DNA of 55,370 bases, from NCBI GenBank assembly GCA_017501345.1, contig JAFVXC010000002.1, positions 1 to 55,370 of the forward strand. Reading direction: 5' to 3'. Position 1 is the stretch's first letter; the number at the start of each line of letters is the position of its first letter. Below, one piece after another: positions 23,796 to 30,719 of this stretch. Origin of the DNA: Clostridia bacterium. GTDB taxonomy: Bacteria > Bacillota_A > Clostridia > Oscillospirales > CAG-272. The notes beneath the pieces are model-generated. The model saw only the letters and a list, made by a program, of their open reading frames with translations, had not been told where the DNA came from and made no database searches. Made by a program: the position numbers and the translations under genes.

Positions 23796-25094
23796 ATGGA
23801 ATCGGTATGGGAGAAAACAGCGTCAAAGCCGCGGTTTGACGCTCTTAACGGAAATAAAAAGACCGCAGTTCTAATCATCGGCGGCGGGATTGCGGGCATC
23901 TTGTGCGCTTATAAACTCAAAAACGCGGGTGTGGATTGTATGCTGGTAGAGGCGACGGAAATCTGCGGCGGCATTACGAAAAACACCACGGCGAAGATCA
24001 CGCTCGGGCATGGCTTGATCTACGACAAGATAATCAAACGCTTTGGAGAGGACAAGGCGCGGCTGTATGCGGAGGCGCAAAGCAAGGCGATCAAGCAATA
24101 TGCCCGACTTTGCGAGGATATTGGCTGCGACTATGAAACGCAGAATAACTACGTTTATTCCATAACTGATAGAAAAAAGATCGAAAAGGAGGTCGTTGCC
24201 CTTAACCGCCTCGGTGTGAAAGCCGATTTTTCGGATGCGAACGAGTTGCCTTTTAAGGTGGCAGGCGCGGTTCGCGTGAAAGATCAAGCGCAGTTTCACC
24301 CATTGAAATTTTTATATACAATCGCAAAAGATCTGCCGATATACGAGAATACAAAGGTCACAGAACTAATGCCGTACAAGGCAAAAACCAACCGCGGCGA
24401 GATTGCTTTCAAAAAGTTGATTATCGCAACCCATTTTCCGATGCTCAACAAGCACGGACTGTATTCCTTAAAGCTCTATCAGCACCGTTCCTATGTCATA
24501 GCCCTCAAGGGTGCGCAGAATGTCAGCGGTATGTACGTGGACGAATCGGACACGGGGTTGTCCTTCCGAAGCTACGGAGACCTGTTGCTCCTCGGTGGTG
24601 GCGGACACCGCACAGGCAAGAAGGGCGGCTGTTGGCAAGAGCTTGAAGGTTTTGCCCGCAGGCATTACAAAAACGCCGAGATCGTGGGCAAATGGGCAAC
24701 GCAAGATTGCATGACGCTGGACGACGTTCCCTATATCGGGCAGTATTCAAAATCCACCCCCGACGTGTTCGTTGCGACAGGCTTTAACAAGTGGGGTATG
24801 ACAAACGCTATGGTCGCCGCCGACCTTCTTTGTGATCTCGTACGGGGTAAGTCAAACCCCTACGCCAACCTTTTCGATCCATCGCGCACCGTCCTGCGCC
24901 CACAGCTTGCTGTCAACGCCTTTGAATCTACGGTAGGCATTCTCACTCCCACCGCACCCCGATGTCCTCACCTCGGCTGCGCCCTCAAATACAACCGCGC
25001 CGAGCATACGTGGGATTGCCCCTGCCACGGCTCTCGTTTCACCGAACAAGGTGAGCTGATCGACAATCCCGCAACCGATGATAAAAAGATGTAA
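23796..25094 (+). CDS. FAD-dependent oxidoreductase with C-terminal Rieske domain
   Basis: A 432-residue protein. The dinucleotide-binding motif GGGIAGILCAY is near residue 30, a DAO-type FAD fold covers about 28-350, and a Rieske [2Fe-2S] domain has CPHLGC at 390-395 and CPCH at 408-411. Such proteins move electrons between an unknown amine or quinone-like substrate and the Rieske centre. The start follows GGAGG at 7 bases. The Rieske tail is short, ending some 20 residues after the second ligand pair. The gene ends in a strong terminator and looks like an independent cargo gene. Confidence 0.87.
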   Translation: MESVWEKTASKPRFDALNGNKKTAVLIIGGGIAGILCAYKLKNAGVDCMLVEATEICGGITKNTTAKITLGHGLIYDKIIKRFGEDKARLYAEAQSKAIKQYARLCEDIGCDYETQNNYVYSITDRKKIEKEVVALNRLGVKADFSDANELPFKVAGAVRVKDQAQFHPLKFLYTIAKDLPIYENTKVTELMPYKAKTNRGEIAFKKLIIATHFPMLNKHGLYSLKLYQHRSYVIALKGAQNVSGMYVDESDTGLSFRSYGDLLLLGGGGHRTGKKGGCWQELEGFARRHYKNAEIVGKWATQDCMTLDDVPYIGQYSKSTPDVFVATGFNKWGMTNAMVAADLLCDLVRGKSNPYANLFDPSRTVLRPQLAVNAFESTVGILTPTAPRCPHLGCALKYNRAEHTWDCPCHGSRFTEQGELIDNPATDDKKM

Positions 25095-25110
25095 CAAGCA
25101 TTCTGACACG

Positions 25111-25159
25111 AAAAACGCACTTTGAAAGCGGATTTTTACCGCCAACAGAGTGCGTTTTT
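25111..25159 (+). terminator. Terminator of the FAD/Rieske gene
   Basis: AAAAACGCACT (25111-25121) pairs with AGTGCGTTTTT (25149-25159), with an inner GCGG/CCGC helix. Confidence 0.85.
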
Positions 25160-25305
25160 AAATTTTTCAAAAAAATTTTTAACTTTTTTGCAGAAAATCG
25201 CAATCTCGGGCGTATTTCATAGGTGAAGGGACAAAAAAAGTCCGTCACCAATTGAATATCCCCTGCCGAGAGTTATACAGGCGTTATGGATAGTGCTACC
25301 ACGAT

Positions 25306-25404
25306 ATGAGCGCGCCCATAGCTGAAAGCGTACACAGTACCTCCTGCATACTTGGTCAAAAGGTGAGCAAAGGAAATGGCTCGGTGTGGGGTGCTACGCT
25401 GTAA
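25306..25404 (+). CDS. Possible 32-residue leader peptide upstream of the recombinase operon
   Basis: ATG AGC GCG CCC ... CTG TAA encodes MSAPIAESVHSTSCIL followed by GQKVSKGNGSVWGATL. There is no clear ribosome binding site, so translation is doubtful. A short stem AATAGC/GCTATT with a T-tract (25403-25423) begins at the stop codon, which would suit a leader peptide or an attenuator. It may instead be the remnant of a longer gene, because another frame carries MDSATTI just upstream. Nothing else is visible in 25160-25458. Confidence 0.3.
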   Translation: MSAPIAESVHSTSCILGQKVSKGNGSVWGATL

Positions 25405-25423
25405 TAGCGGACTTGCTATTTTT
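25403..25423 (+). terminator. Weak hairpin with T-tract
   Basis: AATAGC (25403-25408) pairs with GCTATT (25415-25420), followed by TTT. The short stem suggests attenuation rather than full termination. Confidence 0.4.
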
Positions 25424-25458
25424 CATATATTTATTTCAAAAACGAAGGGAGGAATGCT

Positions 25459-25620
25459 ATGGCAAAAGAAAAAGCCGAAAGAAATGATATGAAAAACGAA
25501 ATTTGTACAAGTGTTTTTAAGAACGGAATTTTGACGAAGGAGGATTACACGAATATATGGATAGAATTGATCTCTGTATTAGAGCGCAAAAAAAGTGTAA
25601 ATTTTCCTCTAAGTCAATGA
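25459..25620 (+). CDS. Small protein upstream of the recombinase, SHOCT-like (53 aa)
   Basis: GGGAGG stands 6 bases before the ATG. The product is MAKEKAERNDMKNEICTSVF followed by KNGILTKEDYTNIWIELI, ending FPLSQ. The segment GILTKEDY is the pattern of the SHOCT-type short C-terminal domains often found next to recombinases of Clostridia elements. It ends 74 bases before the recombinase start. Possible roles are a recombination directionality factor or a regulator; neither is shown by the sequence. Confidence 0.65.
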   Translation: MAKEKAERNDMKNEICTSVFKNGILTKEDYTNIWIELISVLERKKSVNFPLSQ

Positions 25621-25651
25621 CAAATAGGTGTCCTCTATGGTATAATAGAGG
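25617..25651 (+). promoter_or_regulatory. Recombinase promoter with overlapping operator
   Basis: ATGACA (25617-25622), 18 bases, TATAAT (25641-25646). The -10 box lies inside the inverted repeat CCTCTAT (25632-25638) and ATAGAGG (25645-25651), a likely repressor site. Confidence 0.65.
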
Positions 25652-25667
25652 CGGAGGAAAACAGCTT

Positions 25668-25693
25668 GTTCTTATCCGAGAGGAGATAAGAAC
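25668..25693 (+). promoter_or_regulatory. Hairpin presenting the recombinase ribosome binding site in its loop
   Basis: GTTCTTATC (25668-25676) pairs with GATAAGAAC (25685-25693). The loop CGAGAGGA holds the Shine-Dalgarno sequence, and the ATG follows the stem immediately. The stem would modulate translation of the recombinase. Confidence 0.6.
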
Positions 25694-27253
25694 ATGAGAG
25701 AAAAAGTAGCAATCTATTGCAGACTGTCCGAGGAGGACAAAAACAAGCAGAACGCCACCGACGATTCGGGCAGTATTCAGAATCAAAAGGCGATGCTCCG
25801 CGACTATGCCGACCGAATGGGCTGGGAGCTTTACGGCATTTACAGTGACGACGACTATGCGGGCTCCGACCGTAACCGTCCCGAGTTCAAACGGTTAATT
25901 GCCGACGCGCAGGCAAGAAAATTTGATATTATCCTTTGTAAAACACAATCACGGTTCACCCGTGAGCTTGAATTGGTCGAGCGGTACATACACGGTCTGT
26001 TTCCCATCTGGGGCATTCGATTTGTCAGCATCGTGGACAACGCCGACACCGCCAACAAGGGCAACAAAAAAAGCCGTCAGATCAACGGACTTGTCAACGA
26101 GTGGTATCTGGAGGATATGTCGGACAGTATCAAATCCGCGTTGGACAGCCGCCGCAAAAACGGCTTTCACATCGGCTCCTTTGCGCTTTACGGCTACAAA
26201 AAAGACCCCGACCTGAAAGGTCATCTCATCATCGATGAGGAAGCCGCCGCTGTGGTGCGAGAGGTGTTTACCCTCTTTTCACAAGGTTACGGCAAAACTG
26301 CAATCGCTCGAATACTCAACGACCGAGGAATTCCCAATCCCACCGAGTACAAGCGGATGCAGGGACTTCGTTTCAGTCTGCCACCAAGCAAGAACAGCAC
26401 GCTGTGGAAGTATTTCGCCATTTCGGATATGCTGGTAAACGAGACCTACATCGGCAATCTGGTGCAAGGCAAATACGAGAGCATTTCGTATAAAACGAGC
26501 ATCAACCGTCCGCGCCCAAAGGAGCAATGGTTTCGGGTGGAAGGTACGCACGAACCCATCATTGACCGCGCCCTGTGGGACAGGGTGCAGAAGATGATCG
26601 CCGAGCGAGCAAAGCCATTCAAGGTTGGTACCATCGGACTTTTTGCCAAGAAGGTGCGTTGTGCGTCCTGCGGATACGTCATGCGCTCGTCAAAATCGGG
26701 CGGCAGACACTTCCTGCAATGCCCCAATCGACACTACGCTAAGGGTGCTTGCGAGGGCGCGTTTATCTCGGTGGATAGGCTTGAACGGATGGTCATTGCG
26801 GAGCTTAAGCGACTCAATGCAGAATATCTTGACATGGATGAGTTAGAACGTAAGGTGCAATTTAACGCCGAACTCCTCACGCAAAAGCAAGAAATTGAAG
26901 CCGAAATTGCGACATATCAAGGAAAGATCAATCAGTTTTCCAAAGGTGTGCGTGACCTCTATCTTGACAAGGTCAAAGGACTGATTTGTGAAGCGGATTT
27001 CATTGAATTGTCGAAGGAGTTTACCTCGCAAAAGGAGCGACTGGAAGCACAGGTGCTGGAATGTCAAAAACAAATTGCCGAGATCGAGGTCAAAATTGCC
27101 GTAGGTGACAACCGCCGAGAATTGATCGAAAAATACGTCAAAGTAGAGCGTTTGACACGGGAGATGGTGGAGATTTTGATCGACAAAATTATGATCGGAA
27201 AGCGTATTCAAGGAACAAGGAATGTGCCGATTGAGATACATTGGAATTTTTGA
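25694..27253 (+). CDS. Large serine recombinase (integrase/excisionase of the element)
   Basis: A 519-residue protein. The resolvase domain (residues 4-150) starts VAIYCRLSEED with the nucleophilic Ser at residue 12; the conserved Arg-containing TQSRFTRE segment and the long helix E follow. The recombinase domain (about 170-290) has the HIGSFALYGYKKD start. A zinc ribbon has CASCGYVM and later cysteines (about 318-345). A coiled coil (375-460) precedes the end. Such enzymes integrate elements between short att sites with a 2-base crossover. It lies 233 bases from the right end and is the only recombinase in the element. Confidence 0.95.
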   Translation: MREKVAIYCRLSEEDKNKQNATDDSGSIQNQKAMLRDYADRMGWELYGIYSDDDYAGSDRNRPEFKRLIADAQARKFDIILCKTQSRFTRELELVERYIHGLFPIWGIRFVSIVDNADTANKGNKKSRQINGLVNEWYLEDMSDSIKSALDSRRKNGFHIGSFALYGYKKDPDLKGHLIIDEEAAAVVREVFTLFSQGYGKTAIARILNDRGIPNPTEYKRMQGLRFSLPPSKNSTLWKYFAISDMLVNETYIGNLVQGKYESISYKTSINRPRPKEQWFRVEGTHEPIIDRALWDRVQKMIAERAKPFKVGTIGLFAKKVRCASCGYVMRSSKSGGRHFLQCPNRHYAKGACEGAFISVDRLERMVIAELKRLNAEYLDMDELERKVQFNAELLTQKQEIEAEIATYQGKINQFSKGVRDLYLDKVKGLICEADFIELSKEFTSQKERLEAQVLECQKQIAEIEVKIAVGDNRRELIEKYVKVERLTREMVEILIDKIMIGKRIQGTRNVPIEIHWNF

Positions 27254-27272
27254 AAAGGACACGTTTTTCAAA

Positions 27273-27405
27273 GCCTCCCTCCGAGAGGGAGGTGGCAGCC
27301 GAAGGCTGACGGAAGGAGCCTGCGGAACAATGAAATTCAATTGATTTTCAAGCACACGCGCTCTCCCTCAGTCGCTAACGCGACAGCTCCCTCCCGGAGG
27401 GAGCC
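27273..27405. repeat. MITE-like palindromic intergenic element
   Basis: The left end GCCTCCCTCCGAGAGGGAGG is an imperfect inverted copy of the right end (27388-27405, rc GGCTCCCTCCGGGAGGGAGC). Each end carries a further small hairpin (GCAGCC/GGCTG and GTCGC/GCGAC). It contains no gene. Similar non-autonomous palindromes are scattered in gut Clostridia genomes. Confidence 0.7.
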
Positions 27406-27420
27406 TAAAAGCGAGAAACC

Positions 27421-27444
27421 CCTTGAAAAATAAGGATTTTTCGC
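27421..27444 (+). repeat. Palindromic motif CCTTGAAAAATAAGG plus TTTTTCGC, right copy
   Basis: It differs from the left copy at 1453-1476 at only two positions and has the same orientation. Both lie about 45 bases inside the element ends. Confidence 0.5.
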
Positions 27445-27466
27445 GGTTCTTGAAAGGTCCAAAACA

Positions 27467-27490
27467 TTGCGAATACGTGATAGTAACAGA
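27467..27490 (+). other. attR of the element
   Basis: The half-site TTGCGAATACGT (27467-27478) is followed by GATAGTAA and the CAGA core at 27487-27490. Joined to the left end it gives a 46-bp imperfect palindrome (15 of 23 positions) centred on GA. Confidence 0.65.
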
Positions 27491-27720
27491 GCAAAAGGCG
27501 CGCACGACGTACGACAACATTCTCCGTCTTGTGGATGATCCCGACGTCAGGGAGCCAATCAAATTTCTTCGTGCCCGCGAGATCGTGCATTATCAGCGCT
27601 TCGGTGATGCGCTTCGGATGGCGCAGGACGATCTTGACGCGCAGAACTTCTACGCGTACAATCCCTCGTTTGAGGAGGCAAATTGCCATCCGAAGACCGA
27701 CCGAATGGGATGCTGTAAAT
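27487..27720 (+). pseudogene. Manganese catalase (CotJC-type), right part of the split gene
   Basis: The frame reads EQKARTTYDNILRLVDDPDV, then FLRAREIVHYQRFGDALR with the last Glu and His ligands, and ends FYAYNPSFE...DRMGCCK at TAA 27718-27720. These are the last 75 or so residues of the family. There is no start codon or promoter of its own in frame. It is the remainder of the gene whose first part is at 1079-1405. Host-like GC-rich codons resume at this point. Confidence 0.92.
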
Positions 27721-27808
27721 AGTCGGGCGTGTGACGGGCTGTGCGGATAAGATTCGCGGCTTTTCGTAAGAAACAGACAAAAACGGCGTTTTGCCGCATA
27801 GCCGTCGG

Positions 27809-27853
27809 GGGGTGAGTAGAGGCGCGCTTTTGCGTTTGACTCATCCCCATTTT
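27809..27853 (+). terminator. Terminator after the catalase
   Basis: GGGGTGAGT (27809-27817) pairs with ACTCATCCCC (27839-27848), with an inner CGC/GCG helix, followed by ATTTTT. Confidence 0.7.
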
Positions 27854-27869
27854 TCGTGGATAAATACAG

Positions 27870-27898
27870 TTGCATTTTCTGAAAGGATGTGCTATAAT
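27870..27898 (+). promoter_or_regulatory. Promoter of the first MATE gene
   Basis: TTGCAT (27870-27875), 17 bases, TATAAT (27893-27898). Confidence 0.75.
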
Positions 27899-27940
27899 AT
27901 AGGCATTCTTACAGATTATTACAGAAACGGACCGTTTATA

Positions 27941-29320
27941 ATGAATCGAAGTGCTATCAAGGATTTTACGAAAGGTAACATCACAAAGCAGCTGGTGCTG
28001 TTTTCGCTTCCGCTTTTTTTATCGAACCTCCTGCAGGTTGTTTACAATATGGTCGATATGATCGTCGTCGGACGAGAGCTTGGGGAGATTGGTATCTCGG
28101 CGGTTTCGATCGGCGGCGACGTAACAAACTTTATGACCTTTATTGCGATCGGATTTGCGAATGCGGGGCAGGTTCTGATCGCGAAATACGTTGGTGCGAA
28201 GAGGCGGAATCGCATCGGCACCTTCGTTGGAACGATGTGCGGCTTTCTCGTCGTTGCGGCGACTGTTGTCAGCGCTGTCTCGCTTCTCCTCCGTCATCAG
28301 TTTCTCTCGTGGATGCGGACGCCCGCAGAATCGTACGAGGGTGCGATGCAGTATTCGGTAATCTCTATGGTGGGCCTTGTGTTCATCTACGGCTATAATG
28401 CTGTCGGGGCAATCTTGCGCGGTATGGGGGATTCGAAAACGCCCTTCGTTTTTATCAGCGTCGCGGCGGTGCTGAACGTTGTGCTCGATATCCTTTTCGT
28501 GACAGAAATGGAAATGGGGGCGGGCGGAGCGGCTCTTGCGACGGTGATCAGCCAGGCGGTCAGCTTTCTTCTTTGTACGTGCTATCTCATCTGGAAGCGC
28601 GCATCGTTTGAGCTGGATCTGCGCGTCCGTGATTTCGTGAAATGGGACGGAGAGTGTCTGTCCGAGCTTGTCAAGCTTGGAACGCCGATGGCGATCAAGA
28701 TGGCGTCGGTTCAATTTTCAAAGCTTTTTGTGAATTCGTGGATCAACGGATACGGCACGACAGTTTCAGCCTTTGCGGGGATCGCGAACAAGATCTCAAA
28801 CATCAGCAATCTGATCTCTGCGGCAATGAATACCGCAGGCTCGACGATGGTAGGGCAGAACCTTGCCGCGCGGGAGTACGGCCGTGTCAACCGTATTCTT
28901 CTGAATCTTACGGTGATCACCGTTTCGATCTCTGCGCTGATGTCGGTGATGTTCTGTCTGTTTCCCGAAGAGATCCTCGGCATCTTTATGCGCGAGGAGG
29001 AGGGAGCCGACGTGCTTGCGATCGGTATGAAATATATTCCGATCGGTGTTCTGCTCTTCTTTGGCAGTGCGCTTCGCGCGATCATGAACGCATTGCTGAA
29101 CGGAAGCGGAAATTACAGGATCAACTTTGTTACGGCTATACTTGATGGTATTGTGATGCGCATCGGGCTTGCGCTTCTCTTTGGTCTCGCATTTGGAATG
29201 CAGCATTACGGCTTCTGGCTCGGGGATGCGCTTGCGGGCTTTACACCCTTCTGGGTCGGGCTTGTGTTTTATCTTTCGGGGCGATGGAAATCGGACGTGC
29301 CCGAAAAGGAGCACAAATAA
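27941..29320 (+). CDS. MATE-family efflux transporter
   Basis: A 459-residue inner-membrane protein with about 12 hydrophobic segments in two halves. Each half begins with a family-like stretch (ITKQLVLFSLPLFLSNLLQVVYNMVDMIVVG, written here as its pattern of small and hydrophobic residues around VYNMVD). ALATVISQAVSF and AGSTMVGQNLAAREYGR are typical MATE motifs. It exports organic cations or drugs in exchange for Na+ or H+; the substrate is unknown. The start at 27941 gives the usual N-terminus; the longer open frame upstream crosses the promoter. The Shine-Dalgarno sequence is weak. Confidence 0.92.
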   Translation: MNRSAIKDFTKGNITKQLVLFSLPLFLSNLLQVVYNMVDMIVVGRELGEIGISAVSIGGDVTNFMTFIAIGFANAGQVLIAKYVGAKRRNRIGTFVGTMCGFLVVAATVVSAVSLLLRHQFLSWMRTPAESYEGAMQYSVISMVGLVFIYGYNAVGAILRGMGDSKTPFVFISVAAVLNVVLDILFVTEMEMGAGGAALATVISQAVSFLLCTCYLIWKRASFELDLRVRDFVKWDGECLSELVKLGTPMAIKMASVQFSKLFVNSWINGYGTTVSAFAGIANKISNISNLISAAMNTAGSTMVGQNLAAREYGRVNRILLNLTVITVSISALMSVMFCLFPEEILGIFMREEEGADVLAIGMKYIPIGVLLFFGSALRAIMNALLNGSGNYRINFVTAILDGIVMRIGLALLFGLAFGMQHYGFWLGDALAGFTPFWVGLVFYLSGRWKSDVPEKEHK

Positions 29321-29336
29321 TGGATGAATTTTCCAC

Positions 29337-29365
29337 TTGATTATATGGCAGGGCTGTGTTATGAT
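29337..29365 (+). promoter_or_regulatory. Promoter of the cysteine synthase gene
   Basis: TTGATT (29337-29342), 17 bases, TATGAT (29360-29365). Confidence 0.65.
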
Positions 29366-29397
29366 GAATGACAGCACCAAACGGAAAGGAGCTTTTT

Positions 29398-30327
29398 ATG
29401 TCTCGTATTTATCAATCGGTCGACGAGCTGATCGGCAACACCCCTCTCCTCGCGCTTCGTCGCGTTGAGGAACGGCTCGGGCTTACCGCACATCTTTTTG
29501 CAAAGCTTGAATATCTGAATCCCGCAGGGTCTGTGAAGGACCGTGTCGCAAGGGCAATGATCGATTCTGCCGAGCGGGAAGGAAAAATCAGCGCAGGGGC
29601 GGTCATTATTGAGCCGACCTCCGGTAATACGGGTATCGGTCTTGCGGCAGTTGCGGCGGCGCGCGGATACCGTGCGGTGATCGTAATGCCCGATACGATG
29701 TCTCGTGAGCGGATCGTTTTGATGCGCGCATACGGCGCTGAAGTGGTTCTTACGCCCGGTGCGCTTGGTATGAAGGGAGCGATCGAGGAGGCGGAGCTAC
29801 TGTCGAGAGAGATCCCGAACAGCTTTATTCCCGCGCAGTTCGATAACCCGATGAATCCAGAGGCACACCGCCTTACGACAGGCCCCGAGATCTGGTCCGA
29901 CACAGACGGCAAGGTGGATATTTTTGTTGCGGGCATCGGAACCGGCGGTACGATCACGGGAATCGGAGAATATCTGAAATCAAAGAATCCCGCGGTGCGC
30001 GTGGTTGGTGTAGAGCCGGCATCCTCGCCCCTTTTATCTGAAGGAAGGGCAGGCGCGCACGGACTGCAGGGGATCGGCGCGAATTTCATACCGGCGGTTC
30101 TGAATCGTACGGTCATCGACGAGATCCTTCCCGTGACCGAAGAGGAGGCATATGCGGCGGCGCGTCTGATCGGAAGAGCCGAGGGTGTGCTCGTCGGTAT
30201 TTCGTCGGGCGCGGCACTGCACGCCGCGACCGAGCTCGCGCGCCGTCCCGAGAACGCGGGGAAGAATATCGTCGCGCTTCTTCCCGATACGGGTGACAGA
30301 TACCTCTCGACCGAGCTGTTCTCGTAA
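29398..30327 (+). CDS. cysK: Cysteine synthase (O-acetylserine sulfhydrylase)
   Basis: A 309-residue PLP enzyme. PAGSVKDR carries the Schiff-base Lys47. TSGNTGIGLA binds the substrate carboxylate. GTGGTITG (about residue 185) binds the PLP phosphate, and a Ser-Gly-Ala segment near residue 270 (GISSGAALHA) faces the ring. It makes cysteine from O-acetylserine and sulfide. AAAGGAG precedes ATG 29398. It is a single gene with its own promoter. Its length is usual for CysK/CysM enzymes, and I cannot separate K from M types with certainty. Confidence 0.92.
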   Translation: MSRIYQSVDELIGNTPLLALRRVEERLGLTAHLFAKLEYLNPAGSVKDRVARAMIDSAEREGKISAGAVIIEPTSGNTGIGLAAVAAARGYRAVIVMPDTMSRERIVLMRAYGAEVVLTPGALGMKGAIEEAELLSREIPNSFIPAQFDNPMNPEAHRLTTGPEIWSDTDGKVDIFVAGIGTGGTITGIGEYLKSKNPAVRVVGVEPASSPLLSEGRAGAHGLQGIGANFIPAVLNRTVIDEILPVTEEEAYAAARLIGRAEGVLVGISSGAALHAATELARRPENAGKNIVALLPDTGDRYLSTELFS

Positions 30328-30364
30328 TTTCGAGCGCTTTTTGCCGAAAAATTGAAAAATCCCC

Positions 30365-30393
30365 TTGACAATCACGACAAATGGTGGTATAAT
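30365..30393 (+). promoter_or_regulatory. Perfect promoter of the T-box/TrpB2 unit
   Basis: TTGACA (30365-30370), 17 bases, TATAAT (30388-30393). Confidence 0.9.
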
Positions 30394-30411
30394 CGTCACA
30401 ACCAAATATCA

Positions 30412-30665
30412 CGAGAAAACCGATGAGGCAGAAAAAAATCGGACAGTGCTCTCAAAGCGAGCGGATTACGGTGAGAGTTCCGCAGAGTGCGCCGAATAAT
30501 ATGGACTGTCGAGGGTAGTGTTAAATGCACTGACGTGAGGCTCGCGTTAGAAGTCAGAGATATGTTGGTATCTCACAGAGAGAGAGAGCCGTAGGCTTAA
30601 AGCAAGGTGGCACCGCGAATTTTCGCCCTTGATCTGCATTCGTTGCAGATCGGGGGCTTTTGATT
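30412..30665 (+). promoter_or_regulatory. T-box riboswitch, tryptophan specifier
   Basis: The T-box sequence AAGGTGGCACCGCG (30604-30617) is followed by the terminator GATCTGCA/TGCAGATC with a G/C base and TTTT (30626-30662). In the 5' stem I region, GAATAATATGGACTGTC offers TGG as the specifier codon, followed by A, fitting tRNA-Trp and the TrpB-type gene downstream. Uncharged tRNA would favour the antiterminator and turn the gene on when tryptophan is scarce. Confidence 0.9.
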
Positions 30666-30719
30666 TGTTTCCTGCATAGGGCTGAGCGGCAGAGTAATTT
30701 CCGAAAGGAGGACAAAACA

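Larger units (their letters stand above)
1402..27490 (+). mobile_element. Integrated serine-recombinase element (26.1 kb) carrying a phosphorothioation defence locus
   Basis: The element interrupts the catalase gene. The direct repeat CAGA occurs at 1402-1405 and 27487-27490, and one repeat copy plus the insert is 26,085 bases. Joining the flanks at CAGA gives an in-frame GCG-GCA-GAG-CAA (AAEQ), the usual sequence of the family at this place. The element encodes one large serine recombinase near its right end, is visibly more AT-rich than both flanks, and contains no recognisable conjugation or phage structural genes. It therefore looks like an integrative island that moves by its own recombinase, perhaps with outside help for transfer. 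Confidence 0.85.

Noticed and set aside
1409..27486. Integrative conjugative element or prophage
   Set aside because: I see no relaxase, coupling protein, type IV secretion, capsid, terminase or portal genes. The element has only a serine recombinase and accessory genes.
29412..30371. 319-residue minus-strand reading frame opposite cysK
   Set aside because: It is an antisense shadow of the high-GC cysK gene, rich in Ser, Arg and Pro, with no ribosome binding site.
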